Notes: generated from the letters alone by a model not told the origin. DNA of 64,000 nt from Micromussa lordhowensis (GCA_964020085.1 OZ026603.1:8622426-8686425), one strand, 5' to 3'; numbered from the stretch's first letter, positions 12,454-22,853 are shown. Numbers and translations are program-made.

Positions 12454-15087
12454 TTGAAAGGATGATTAAACGGAGTAGAGTCTCCGTTCCTAACTATTGA
12501 CAAAGCGACAGCTAGCTTGACCAGACCTTTATATTATGGTGACCGAAAGGCATTATTATGCCTAACGGCTGTTAGTTTTTCACAAACTCACACACTGCAC
12601 AAGTCAACACGGGAAACTACCCCAGGAGGGACAGTAATAGCTTTCTCGATTGCAGCAGAAATGTGTTATTTTACAAAGTCGATTAGGAATTAGTTTCTTG
12701 AATGAGTTTTATACTCAAATATACGTCCGGGAAATGTATTAAAACTTTTGAATTTTTGACCTGATTAACAATTTTTGTGCTGTTCTTAGTTATATATTGC
12801 TTCCACCCCTCCCATCATTTAGCTAAATGTCTTCGTACTTTCATTTCATTGGTTCGCTCTGAAGCCTTGTGGGTGCTACAAATTAAGCACTCCGGAAAAT
12901 TTAGCGACAAAATGGAAATAGAAGAAGCAGTATTGCTAATCAACGGGACAGCTTTTATTTCAAGCTTGATGAGACGACACATAAAGTAAACACGGTATAA
13001 ACTTTACAATCACGGATTTTAGAATAAAATGTATATTTTTCGGAAAATAGATACTGGGTTAGACCGCCAGTTTTAGACTACTTATTTCGCAACCTTATTT
13101 TCAAGCGTACCCGAAGAGCGATTTATACTATGTGATTTCATTTTACAGCCGGGAAAGAATAATATTTTATGTCATGATAATTTTCCTAAACGTACAAATG
13201 TTTGTGAGACTAAAATAGGGTTATCTTTATCAGTTCTATTAAAATTCGAATATTTTTTTTCGAATGAATTCCGGTCGACTCACGATTTTCGAACAGCGGG
13301 ACATTAGCCACAGGGCTTGAATGATAATTTACCTGCTTTTTTCATTCTTTCTCAGAGAGATATAAGTTGAAATAACACAACAGAGCGAAAAGGTAGCAGC
13401 TGCCACGAGAGAGGGTCTTGGCAACGTCAGAGGAAGCACAAAAAAGTAAACTATAATGACTATAATGTTTTTAATGTGAGAAAGACAAATATAGCAGCCT
13501 ATTAAAATCGAAGGCCTAAGATGATAGCTTTTCTCGAATCAATGCCTACACAGTGAAATTACAAAGCTTTTGAATGAGTAGAAATGCAAGAAAGTTCACG
13601 AAAATGATTTTCCTCCTCGCTCTCAGGAACTGAATTTCGATGAACGTAAAGTTATCTTTTTGACGATCAACGTCACGAAATGTAATTTAAAAAGTACAAT
13701 GTTTTTTCTTTTTTCTCGTGTTAAATAAAAGACTCATATGATTTTCTCTTTAATTAAACCTTTTTTTTGTGCTGGCCGTGGCTCTATTGATCAAGAAACT
13801 TCTCATGTTTGGCTTTGAGAAGGAACGTCGCGGGTACGGCTGAAGCAATTGTCAACTGGCCTTATTTTTGTGAACAATTTACAAGCTCTTGCTTTGGGAA
13901 GACGGTTTTAAGAGACTATGCGAGAGTTCAAAATCCGTGTTGTGTACTTGTAAACCGCACATATTTGCTGAAGTTTTAACCCCAAGTAAAATTAATTTTC
14001 TTTGTCTTTACTCAGCGAACAAACTAAATGGCCAATAAATGATTCTGGGTTCGGTTTCGAGTATTCTTGTAATTCGTTTTAACATTAAAGATCTTTCGCA
14101 CAAGTTCTTCGCGCTTTTCAACTGATTCGCACTCGGTTCTGAGTAGCTGTTCTTGCTTCGAGCTTGGCTTAAGGGCAAGCTCATAATGATGATACCTTTA
14201 TTACACAGCGAGATGTGAAGTCAGCGTAAATTATAATTATGGACTTACGGCCCTTATCGAATAGACTCAGTGGCTGTTTTAAGTCTGTTTGTCAGTAAAT
14301 CTTGTGTGAGATTACTATATGGGTTGGAAGATAAAGTCGTTTTTCGGGGCTAGACGTGTAATGATCTGAGTACTTTGTAGTTCTAACTGAAAAATTATCT
14401 TCGAGTTTAATTATTCACAGTAATTCTTACAAAAATGGGCTAGTCTTGCCGGTTCTGTCAGTCAACTCCCACAAAGGATATTTCAGCAGCTGTTCCGCCA
14501 GCAGCAAATCTGGTCATTTACAGCGCGGCTGGCACAGCTGACAAGCATGCAAAAAAACATGACTATTCCACAGGCGCGAATTATTATCAATCTGTGGTCT
14601 AGATACCGAAGTCTTTGAATTCCAGCTGAAGGAATGAATATACCGCAGACTAGAGACTAGATCTAGTCTCTTGACCGCAGATTATTAACCTTAATTTTTT
14701 TTAGCAGTCCACGAAAAATACTGTGATCAGTTTTTCGAAGATTTCTTGAAAAGTACGGTGGCCAAACAGGGCCAACACAAATTTTCCAAAATTTAAGGTG
14801 GCTCTGAATACCCCTCGTATAATTTTTTTTAAACTTTGCAAAAAGGTGGATCTTATCATGCTAATTACAATTTGACAATAAAAAATCAGGGTCACCAAAC
14901 TCGTTTTTGAGTTATAAGCGCTTAAAGCTAAAAATAAGGGTGTTTTTAGCAGGTCATATTGTTGCTATAGTAACATAGCATGTTGATCAATGATTAGGCA
15001 GTTTTTGGATACCATGATTTTGACATCAACTGATATAGAGTGGGTATAATGGAAGTCTTGGAAAGTACTGGAACTGTTTCCAGCCAC
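12454..15087. other. Intergenic spacer upstream of PC-A
   Basis: Apart from the PC-A TATA box I see no coding exon or clear element. The open frames at 12777-12989 and 14701-14898 show no protein family signature. Confidence 0.45.
12528..12533 (-). promoter_or_regulatory. TATA box of PC-A
   Basis: The minus strand reads TATAAAGG, with its lower edge 75 nt upstream of the PC-A start codon (12453). A 5' UTR of about 45 nt would follow if transcription begins about 30 nt downstream. PC-B has a TATA-like TATTAAAAG at the same distance. Confidence 0.6.
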
Positions 15088-15162
15088 CTTAAGGGAATAT
15101 CCACAATTAGGACAGAAGTTGTCATTTTCAGGCGACTTTGATCCACATCGGCTACAGAACAT
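15088..15162 (-). CDS. Possible first exon encoding a zinc ribbon
   Basis: The ATG at 15162-15160 opens 25 codons with two CxxC knuckles: FCSRCGSK, then FCPNCGYSLK. They are 12 residues apart, the pattern of a short treble-clef/DZANK-type zinc ribbon found at the N terminus of many eukaryotic proteins. A possible donor AAG|GTGGCT follows at 15087. No downstream exon could be identified between here and PC-A, so this is either the start of a gene whose other exons are not recognisable or an orphan exon. Binding of one Zn ion by the four Cys is expected from the motif; the protein's role is unknown. Confidence 0.35.
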
Positions 15163-16059
15163 CGTAGTAAAATAACAGTTAGTTGACAAAAATTTTCACT
15201 GCGGTCAAATGTAGCGCATGTGCAAACACTTCAATTGTGAAATTTTCCGCCCAAAATACCATAGCAAACCATTGCAAAAACCCGTCACTCAAAGACGCGT
15301 CCAAAATAGGTTAATGATTAATGATTAAGGGTGTTAACTTCGGAACTTGAAGCTTGGTAGTTTTTCTTTGGATTTTTTATGATCTACTAAACAGGTTTGG
15401 CGAGCTTTTGACGAGTTGCTTAGTGTAAATTTTCTAGTTTCTCCAGTTCTCAAGTTATCTCTCTAATCACATAAATCTCTTTTTGGTCCCGTGTTGCCAT
15501 TGTTTGGTGATGTTTTCCCCTTTGTTTGCGTTTTCTTTTTTGTTTGTGTCGGCCCTTTTGGGCCACGGTAGAGTCTGCGGAAAGAAACGCTTTCGAAACA
15601 GACAAGAAGAGATCCAGACGACTCGCAGATGTCTTCCTCGGTTTTATGTCCTGATTGTCTTTTCGCCGAAACCTCCGACAGAACCGTAAAGATTGAAATC
15701 CTTGAAGAATGCAAAAACATTTATTTGTGCCGTGTGACGAAGGTGTCTGATTTTTATGATCACTCACGGTAAGCTAGTAAGGAAAACTAAACTGATGCTG
15801 AAGTGAAAAGCTGACAGCAGCTTTAAGGCCTGGCTAAATTTAAACTAGGAAACATGATTGTTGCGGAAACATTGTTGCGGAGGCAAATGTTTCCCAGTTT
15901 AGCCGCGCAGGAAACATATGTTGCGGAAATAAATTTTGCTGCTCGGAAACAAAAAAATGTATTTGCCTTAAAGAAGGTGGCTGAAAACAGTTTCCAGCAC
16001 TTCCAAGTCGTAGACTTTGATGGATCATTAAAACTACTCTATATCGGTTGATGCCAAAA
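15163..16059. other. Spacer with a MITE fragment
   Basis: The 15825-16050 part is rich in GGAAACA/TGTTTCC motifs in both orientations, including repeated TTGCGGAAACA and ATGTTGCGGAAA. This looks like part of a fold-back MITE. Two overlapping minus-strand frames at 15450-15767 are Lys/Arg/Thr-rich but match nothing I know. Confidence 0.35.
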
Positions 16060-16982
16060 TTATTGTACCAAAAAACTGCCCGATTTTCGAAAATTTATCT
16101 GGTTCTTGGTATTCCCATCGGGGGAAACCCACGTTACTTTGTGGATGGTCTTATGCGGAAACAATGTTCCTGTTATAACTAGTTCATTCATATCACACAT
16201 ATCGCAAAGCCTTTCTCCATTATCATTTCTTTGCCCCAGTCCATGTTTACCCATCACACGTTCATACGCCCAGTTGTCGTTTCCAACCTTAGCATTCATG
16301 TCCCCCGTGACAATTAACATATCATGTCATTGACACTATCTAGCACATCCTGTAGCCTCCCATAGAACTCATCTTTTATCCGCTCATCTGTATCTTCAGT
16401 GGGTGCATATACATGTATGATCGTAAGTTTATTGTATTTGGAATAAAATCTGGCTTGAATAACCCTTTCGCTGATCGGAGTCCATTCCATCAGAGATCGT
16501 GCTGCATGTTTTGACATCAGTATGCCTACTCCCTCTCTATGGTTGTCATCATCTCTTCCGGAGTAAATGATGGTTTCGCCCTCTGCAAGTTGCATTGTTC
16601 CTTGTCCTGTCCAGTGTGTTTCACTGATGCCCATTACATCTATACCTCTCCTTGTCATTTCTCTCGCCGCCTGTGCAATGTTGCCACTCCTGTAAAGCGT
16701 CCTTACGTTCCAGTTGCCTATCTTCATGGTGTATTTAGGGTGTATCAGTGGCTTGATCAGCCCGGAGGCGTCCTGCTGGCTTTGGCTCCCGTGCGTCATT
16801 AATTCTCTCTGATGAGGTACTGCCACAGTTCCCCTTTGAAATAGTGAATTCACTCTACTTCTGGTTTCTGTAATAATTCTTTTTTTACGGGAGAGGGTTA
16901 TCAGCCCTCTGCCCAACCCCCAACCTGGAGGGCCAGTAGGATCACTCTTTGTCTGGCCCCTACCCTTTGACCTGTTTGGCAT
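16060..16982 (-). pseudogene. RTE-like non-LTR retrotransposon, endonuclease (EEP) fragment
   Basis: The minus-strand reading gives an apurinic-type endonuclease domain: IGNWNVRTL (Asn motif), GISETHW (metal-binding Glu), IIHVYAPTEDTD, then IVTGDMNAKVG (Asp/Asn motif) and a Trp-containing TWVSPDGNTKNQI. This is the domain often annotated in animal genomes as craniofacial development protein 2-like, and it starts RTE/BovB-type elements. The frame breaks near 16320, where the reading shifts between VNDM and LIVTGDM, so the copy is dead. The coding sequence ends at about 16088 before the final SDH motif and the reverse transcriptase. Its 5' edge (about 17040) abuts the broken end of the next retroelement. 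Confidence 0.8.
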
Positions 16983-17420
16983 GGGTGTCCCTGCCAGGAG
17001 TACAAGACTCCAGCCAACATAGCTTTACGGGTCACTGGAACACGCAAGCCGCCTTAGTAAGGAGTAATTAAAGTATGATAGATACTAAGCAATAGTTGAC
17101 GTGGGATATAATGTCTCAGTTTAGCAATAATTCCAATTGATTTACTAATTTTATGACAGATAAAATCAATGTGATTCTTCCACGAGAGGTCTGAATCAAT
17201 CATTATTCCGAGATATTTGACAAAGTCTTTTATTTCAAGGCTTGTCTGGGTGTTCGACGTAGGGTTGAAAATTTTAACTTGAGGAACAAAAGGCATAGTC
17301 TTTTGACGAGGACGAAAAATAACGTAGTTAGATTTTTTATACTGAAAATGCCAAAATTGCAGTCAGGGATGGACATCAGAATTGAAATTTGTGCTTGACA
17401 CTGACTCTTTTTAACGTTAG

Positions 17421-17482
17421 AAACAACGTTAATAAAACTTCAAAGACGTTTCGACCAAACAACTTTGGCCTTCATCGGTTTC
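17421..17482 (-). ncRNA. Hammerhead-ribozyme-like motif, inverted copy
   Basis: This is the reverse-complement copy of the motif described at 17998-18060, in the left arm of the Penelope-like insert. The stem and core elements are the same. Confidence 0.5.
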
Positions 17483-17565
17483 TTCAAAAAGCCAACTGAG
17501 TGACGGTTTTCTAACGGTTCACAATTCTGCGCGTGCTACGCCAGCAAAAAACATAACGAACGACC

Positions 17566-17903
17566 GGCCAAAGGACAGACCTTCTCCCTTGCAGTGCAGA
17601 GGTGTTGTTTACAAGGTCGGCTGCGTTGATTGCAACTTCGTGTACTATGGAAAAACGGACAGAGCCTTGGAAACAAGGTTAAAAGAACATAAAAGAGCGG
17701 TTCGGGTTGGAGACAACAATTCCAAAGTTGCGCAACACGCGAACCAATTTGGCCATAGTATAGACTTCAACCATGCGACAATTGTGGACAAGGCTCGTAA
17801 TTTTCACGAGAGACTTTTTCTCGAGGCCTGGTACTCGCAGAGAGACAACAATGCGGGAAACGAACATATTGACATCCCGGATGTTTACAAACCCCTCGCG
17901 TAA
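17566..17903 (+). pseudogene. GIY-YIG endonuclease domain of a Penelope-like element (fragment)
   Basis: The open frame of 112 codons begins exactly where the left inverted repeat ends, has no proper ATG and ends at TAA 17901-17903. It carries VVYKVGCVDCNFVYYGKTDR (the GIY-YIG strand pair in its Penelope form, with the Cys pair), the metal and DNA contact stretch LETRLKEHKRAV with its Arg and His, and a downstream HERLFLEAWYSQ with the conserved Glu. In intact elements this domain sits behind the reverse transcriptase and nicks target DNA. The reverse transcriptase is absent, so this is the 3' remnant only. Confidence 0.85.
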
Positions 17904-17997
17904 TCACGCGCAGCGGTCGTTCGTTATGTTTTTTGCTGGCGTAGCACGCGCAGAATTGTGAACCGTTAGAAAGCCGTCACTCAGTTGGCTTTTTGAA

Positions 17998-18060
17998 GAA
18001 ACCGATGAAGGCCAAAGTTGTTTGGTCGAAACGTCTTTGAAGTTTTATTAACGTTGTTTC
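17998..18060 (+). ncRNA. Hammerhead-ribozyme-like motif in Penelope terminal repeat
   Basis: In order: GAAAC (17998-18002) pairs with GTTTC (18056-18060) as stem I; the core CCGATGA (18002-18008) follows; stem II is GGCCAAA/TTTGGTC (18010-18016 with 18021-18027) with a GTTG loop; then GAAA (18028-18031); stem III pairs ACGT (18031-18034) with ACGT (18051-18054); cleavage would fall after T18055. The core has C where the consensus CUGAUGA has U, so activity is doubtful. Hammerheads are known in Penelope-like terminal repeats. Confidence 0.55.
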
Positions 18061-18119
18061 TAGCGTTAACAAGAGTCAGTGTCAAGCACAAATTTCAATT
18101 CAGATTTTTTTATGTTTAA

Positions 18120-18538
18120 AGGGAACCTCCACTGTGACAAAAAGTTCACTTCAAATTACACGATAAAATTTTAAGAATCAAATTTGTTTGAAGTTTTAAC
18201 TAACAAAGCGCGTTTACCTGAAATAAATGAATTATAGAATCGTTTATTTTTGTTTTTAAAGTTCCCGGGCGCCGCCATCTTGAATAATTGTGACGTGAAA
18301 TGGTTGCCCTTTTGTTATTAGACAAAAGCTCTTTGTGTCAGAACAAAAGAGCAACCAAGACACGTCACAATTATTCAAGATGGCGGCGCCCGGGAAATTT
18401 GAAAACAAAAATACGCGATTCTAAACTTCATTTTTCTCCACTATAGACACTTTTCTGGACAAAAATTAAAACTAACGTTATTACAAATACTGTATCCTGC
18501 GGTTTAACGTGATTTTTTGGTAGGAGTGGAGGTTCCCT
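18120..18538. mobile_element. TTAA-flanked MITE, 419 bp, with internal palindrome
   Basis: The ends AGGGAACCTCCACT...AGTGGAGGTTCCCT are exact inverted repeats, and TTAA flanks each (18116-18119 and 18539-18542), as in piggyBac-type insertion. Two 34-bp perfect inverted arms inside (18264-18297 and 18361-18394) contain GCGCCGCCATCTTG and TGACGTG. The element sits in the reverse transcriptase remnant, between the WLKANKLTL and KKS coding blocks. Confidence 0.85.
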
Positions 18539-18777
18539 TTAATGTCAGCTTATTAGCTTTCAGCCATTCACTAACTTTGGCAAGCTCTGAATTAACTGTT
18601 GATTCAAGGGTACGCAAGTTATTATTTGCATAAATTATATTTGTATCGTCTGCAAACAAATAAAAAGTGAATTCCTTAGAACATTTATAAATGTCGTTTA
18701 TATACAAAAGGAATAAGAGGGGGCCAAGAACTGAGCCTTGGGGTACCCCACAAAGAGTTTTCTCTTCCTTAGATATA

Positions 18778-18945
18778 TACCCTGGGTACCAGAGGTTTTT
18801 CTCGCGTTGTACGAGCTTTGTTCGGCCGAAGGCCGAAGACACGAGCGGCGAAGCCGCGAGAAAAACCTCGTTTTTCGCGCGGGTCACAATAGAGACATAA
18901 CCGACACCGGAAACCGCGCAAGAAAAACCTCTGGTACCCAGGGTA
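18778..18945. mobile_element. 168-bp MITE with 9-bp target duplication
   Basis: The ends TACCCTGGGTACCAGAGG and its reverse complement bound the element. TTAGATATA is repeated on both sides (18769-18777 and 18946-18954). The interior contains CGCGAGAAAAACCTCG-type palindromes. A 9-bp duplication points to a Mutator-like transposase. It interrupts the reverse transcriptase between the IDNH and GVPQGS coding blocks. Confidence 0.85.
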
Positions 18946-20427
18946 TTAGATATATGGTTATCAATTTCAATTGACTGCCGACGATCTGTTAGATACGATT
19001 TAAACCAAGTATTTATTAGCCCTCTTATACCATAATTTTCAAGTTTAGCTAAAAGAATGCTGTGGTTAACAGTGTCAAATGCCTTTTTAAGATCAATAAA
19101 AATACCACATGTATACTTCCCACTGTCCATACAGTTATGAATATTGTTAACAATATCTAGTATTGCATGTTGTGTACTATGTTTACTACGGAAGCCATAT
19201 TGGAGATTATAGATTATATTATTCTTATTTATAAATTTGGTAAGTCGAGCATATATTAGTTTTTCAAATATTCGATTATAAATAGAAGTGAAATAGGTCT
19301 GTAGTTTTCAGGTAAAGTATCGTCATCGTCTTTAAATACTGGAACTACCTTAGCTAGTTTGAATTTTGCTGGATAAATTCCAGTAAGAATGGACTGGTTA
19401 AATATTTCAGCTAGAGGTAGTGATATGAATGATCTTGCTAGTTTTAAAAGTTTAGCTGGGCTGGAATAAAGTCCATACGCTTTGTTTTCTGGTAAAGTTA
19501 TAATTTCAGATTCTACTTCTTGGGGAATAATCGGATCGAAATAAAAGGTATTTGACAACGGTGGGTCTAGATAATTAGAAAAGGTGCCTGATACTTCAGG
19601 TATAGCACTTGCTAGCTTATCACCAACGGTTGCAAAATATTCATTCAGTGTATTCCCAATTGTCTTGGGGTCACTAGTCAGAGCTGCAATTTCATTTGAG
19701 CGGATGAAGTTGATATTTTTTGCTTTCTGTTTCTTTCTCATGCTCCCCAGTAGTTCATTAATTCCTTTCCAAGTCTGCCGCATGTTCTTTATATTAGAAT
19801 TAAAGAAGTTTTGATAATACTTTTGTTTGCTCAAACGAATGAGAGCAGTTAATTTGTTTCTATATTGTTTATATTTGTTCCAGTTTGAGTTAAAGAATAA
19901 GTTGTTTTTCACGCATATAGATCGTCTTATCCCTTTTGTTAACCAAGGTTTAGTTAGAAGTTTCAGCCTCCGCTTTGATACATCCTTGAGGGGAGCGTGT
20001 TTATTTATAAGGCGGTTAATATTTTTATAGAACCTGGAAAAAGATTTGTTTACATCGAAACTGCGGCAAGTATTATTCCAGTCAATTTCGCATAAATCGG
20101 TCATGAATTTGTCAGCGTTAAAGTTTGAGTAGTCTCTCACTTTGGTTTTGTTTAGAGGTGGGAACAGTTGCTGTTGCGTCAGAATCATACAAGCTTGAGA
20201 GAAATGATCAGTTATATCGGTAACAATATTTCCGCCAACAATACTGTTTTCAAGATTATTTAAATATGGCCGTTCTGAACTGTATCGGGATCAAATCTTC
20301 TCACATACCATTTACCTTTACAACAGGAAATTTGATTGGTGTTTAATAGTAGATCCAATCTGATTGGTGTGACACATACATACATCTCTCACTGAACCAC
20401 CCGTCCATAACATACCCGACGCGCCGA

Positions 20428-20775
20428 CTAGGAAGTATTTTTTTTTGCAAAAAAAAAATAACTCAAAAATGCACAATAAGCAGTAATAAATAAAGCTGCA
20501 ATTTGGAGACTAGACAGGTTAGCAGATGGCGAGGCATACTTTGAACAAATTGAAGAAATCATCTCAGGAGTAATTGGTTCCTTTTTAACCGAAATCCGGG
20601 CACCAGCCTCGATAATGTTCTTTACCAGAGGATCTTGACAAGGATCAGGAAAACCATAGAGCTTGTTAGCCCACGAAATGCCACAAGAAGAAGAATGAAG
20701 TACGGAGGAGCTTGTATCACTTTGGATAAGATGCTCTAGGTAAAGAGCGACGTCTAACGGCCTTGTAGGCAAAGC
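20428..20775 (-). pseudogene. DIRS/Ngaro-like tyrosine recombinase, N-terminal fragment
   Basis: The minus frame reads PLDVALYLEHLIQ, GISWANKLYG, PLVKNIIEAGARISVKKEPIT and PSANLSSLQIAALFITAYCAFLSY. These are the core-binding (SAM-like) helices of the tyrosine recombinases carried by DIRS/Ngaro retroelements, often labelled XerD-like in coral annotations. The catalytic Arg, His-x-x-Arg and Tyr motifs are missing because the frame ends here in a poly-A/T stretch. The RNase H part follows at higher coordinates on the same strand, the normal order for these elements. Confidence 0.65.
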
Positions 20776-21222
20776 AGTGATCTCGGGAAAGCAAGATGCC
20801 CAGACTCTGAATAGGACCTGGAATACTGATAAATGGTGCGTGGAGCCTTGGACTGCAATGCACGAGCCGGAAGCGAACTGGCAAGTCTTCGGAGTTCAGG
20901 ATTCTGTAGGGTGGAGTTAGTCTGCGTAAAAACAATATCACCTTGTGCAGGAAAAGAAAAAAAAAACAAGAATTTTTAGTCCAACACGGACTACTACTAA
21001 TGGGCGTGAAAAAAGCCTTTTTCACGCCTATTAGTAGGCGGCCCAGTGGCGTCCAGAGTAAATCAAGTGTGCAAATGCCAAGCGGCAAAAGAAATAAACG
21101 CACAAAGCCAAGTAGCAAACACTTTAATTCCAACAGCTGATCAAGCAAAAAATACAAACTAATTTGCTTAGATTTAACTGGTTCCATTAATACGCAAGAA
21201 AAGGACAGGCAAATTAAATTTA
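20776..21222 (-). other. Degenerate middle of the DIRS/Ngaro-like remnant, with a hairpin
   Basis: Several overlapping frames carry shifted pieces of the recombinase linker. A hairpin with arms GGCGTGAAAAA/TTTTTCACGCC, extended by TACTAAT/ATTAGTA, lies at about 20995-21036. No intact gene is present. Confidence 0.4.
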
Positions 21223-21760
21223 TCAGAACCCCAAAATACAATTCTTATTAGCACCATGCACAAAGACTTGCTTCCCTTCAGCAACATAAAGGAAGTCAAG
21301 AATATAACTACGGAAAGAACGATCTTCGGTGAAAGGACCCCATCGAGAATCTATTGCACGAAAATAATCGTTGGAAACACACCAGTCATCGAAATCAATG
21401 ATCGTACTGTAATAATCAGCTTTCTGATTAAACGTACGGGGAATCCACTCCACTGACAACCTAATACCATTTAAATGCGGATTATTGCTCCCAGAATCTG
21501 TAATGAACGCTACGGCTTTATTATAACAGAGGAATTATGCAAAATGGAAGCAAAACTTCTCAACGCAAAACTAACAGACTTCAATTCCCTCCATGCCAAG
21601 TGGAGCTTTGCTTCATTTCAAGATCATCAAAATTATTGTGGGCAATAGGAAACCCATCAACCTCAACATAAGTGTAAGAAGCACTGGCAACGTCTCTAGC
21701 GTCGGAATATACAAAGACTCCATGAATAGGGACAAAAAGAAAGTTGCTTACTGTCAAATC
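21223..21760 (-). pseudogene. DIRS/Ngaro-like RNase H remnant
   Basis: The minus strand carries VYSDARDVASASYTYVEVDG and MKQSSTWHG (about 21580-21720), the RNase H start with its first catalytic Asp and the SSTWRE-like turn. After a stop and frame changes it continues as LSVEWIPRTFNQKADYYS (His replaced) and DFDDWCVSN...RWGPFTEDR (21223-21459). This strand order (RNase H, then tyrosine recombinase) is diagnostic of DIRS-type elements. Internal stops show the copy is dead. The reverse transcriptase is not seen. Confidence 0.65.
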
Positions 21761-22263
21761 GATGCACAGAGAGATATAGAGAGGAATATGGTATTATAAA
21801 TCATTATTACAAAAGCAAATTTTAAGAGCCATTCCTCTCGGCTGACACGGTTTGCTTTGCTTTGATTATTTTCCAAGTTGAACCGCCATCCCTCGCAAAA
21901 ATATTCTAAACCTCGTCACCAGAAGCTAAAAAACGTAGCAGTCTGACTTTGAGCTATCCCCAGGGAGTCAAGTTCAATACGAAGTGGCTTGGAATATAAA
22001 TTCGACTGGATCCGGCACAGATCCGCAGAGCAATACTTGAGAAATCTGAACAGGAGGTGACTACTGGGAGAAGGAGCATATCTCCTGCTGGGAGTGATGA
22101 AATCTATAAATAGCTTGCGAGGTCTCGGGAGTACAGCAACTTGTGGTTACCTACTCAGCCGGGGTCCAGAACACTCGGAATGTCGTGATTTCCGGCTCTC
22201 AAATCAAAAATATTAAAGAAAGGGTGACCTTTATACAATTGCTTCTACCCATGATTACTGCAC

Positions 22264-22519
22264 CTTTCAATGACATGCGGACTGTAAAATTCAAAGCTCA
22301 ACCGACAAATGCGTGTTTCACTACCGTCAATCAAATGTTCTGCGGCTCCTCCCAGCTTCCGACTTTGTTGTCTGAACTGTGCTCAACGATATGATTTGAT
22401 TACCGCGCGCTCGGCAGTAGTCGGAAGCTGGGAAGGGCCGCCGAACATTGATTGGCGGTAACGAAAAACGCATTTGTCGGTTGAGCTTTGAATTTTAGAG
22501 TCCGCATGTTATTGAAAAG
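22264..22519. mobile_element. Fold-back MITE with about 100-bp arms
   Basis: The arm at 22264-22365 (...GACATGCGGACTGTAAAATT...GCTTCCGACT) recurs in reverse complement at 22419-22519 (AGTCGGAAGCTGGG...GTCCGCATGTTATTG) with scattered mismatches. The 53-base loop shows no coding potential. The outer ends were not defined. Confidence 0.75.
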
Positions 22520-22663
22520 CGCATTAATAAAGAACAATGACTGAGGAACAAACTTGTATTTCTAATCGCAGGAACGTTTCAAAAGCAAGTTAAGAGAGGC
22601 GGGTGATCTTACTTTTAAGAAGATACACTGGGCATGAAATAAGACCATTGACAAATGAATGAT

Positions 22664-22694
<31 letters not shown>

Positions 22695-22820
22695 GTTTGA
22701 GAGTTTTCATTCGCTTAGCCATCATGGGCTATGAGCCATTATACCATGCTCCACGAATATGGTAAGCGTACGCGTGATTTTTTTGAGGCGTTTTAATTTT
22801 AAAGTTTAGTTTGCTACATT

Positions 22821-22840
<20 letters not shown>

Positions 22841-22853
<13 letters not shown>

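Larger units (their letters stand above)
17341..18101 (+). mobile_element. 5'-truncated Penelope-like element with inverted terminal repeats
   Basis: The insert is flanked by AGATTTTTTAT (17330-17340) and AGATTTTTTTAT (18102-18113), a target duplication of the reverse transcriptase host. Arms 17375-17567 and 17914-18105 are near-perfect inverted repeats (about 192 bp; I noticed only a few mismatches). Between them lies a GIY-YIG reading frame. A GIY-YIG fragment flanked by terminal repeats, one copy inverted, is a known structure of Penelope-like retroelements. Both arms carry a hammerhead-ribozyme-like motif. The near identity of the arms suggests a fairly recent insertion. Confidence 0.8.
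17050..20262 (-). mobile_element. Jockey/CR1-like non-LTR retrotransposon, truncated and interrupted
   Basis: Reading on the minus strand from 20262 down gives the end of an endonuclease (TDITDHFSQ), a linker with KPWLTKGIRRSI, and reverse transcriptase blocks: NKAYG, PENYRPISLL, FIDLKKAFDTVNHSIL, CGVPQGSVLGPLLFLLYIND, the active site YLFADDTN (about 18650), WLKANKL, and FVKYLGIMIDSDLSW. One frameshift at about 19285 separates the 19256-20188 frame from the next. Three later insertions split the gene: 18778-18945, 18120-18538 and 17341-18101. With them removed the host reading continues in the expected order. The 3' end is missing beyond about 17054. The copy cannot be active. Confidence 0.88.

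Noticed and set aside
14701..14898. Minus-strand hydrophobic frame downstream of the zinc-ribbon exon
   Set aside because: Considered as its next exon, but no suitable acceptor joins it in phase and the sequence is AT-driven.
15450..15767. Overlapping basic minus-strand frames (85 and 105 codons)
   Set aside because: Low-complexity Lys/Arg/Thr composition, no recognised motif, no splice context; could be repeat-derived.
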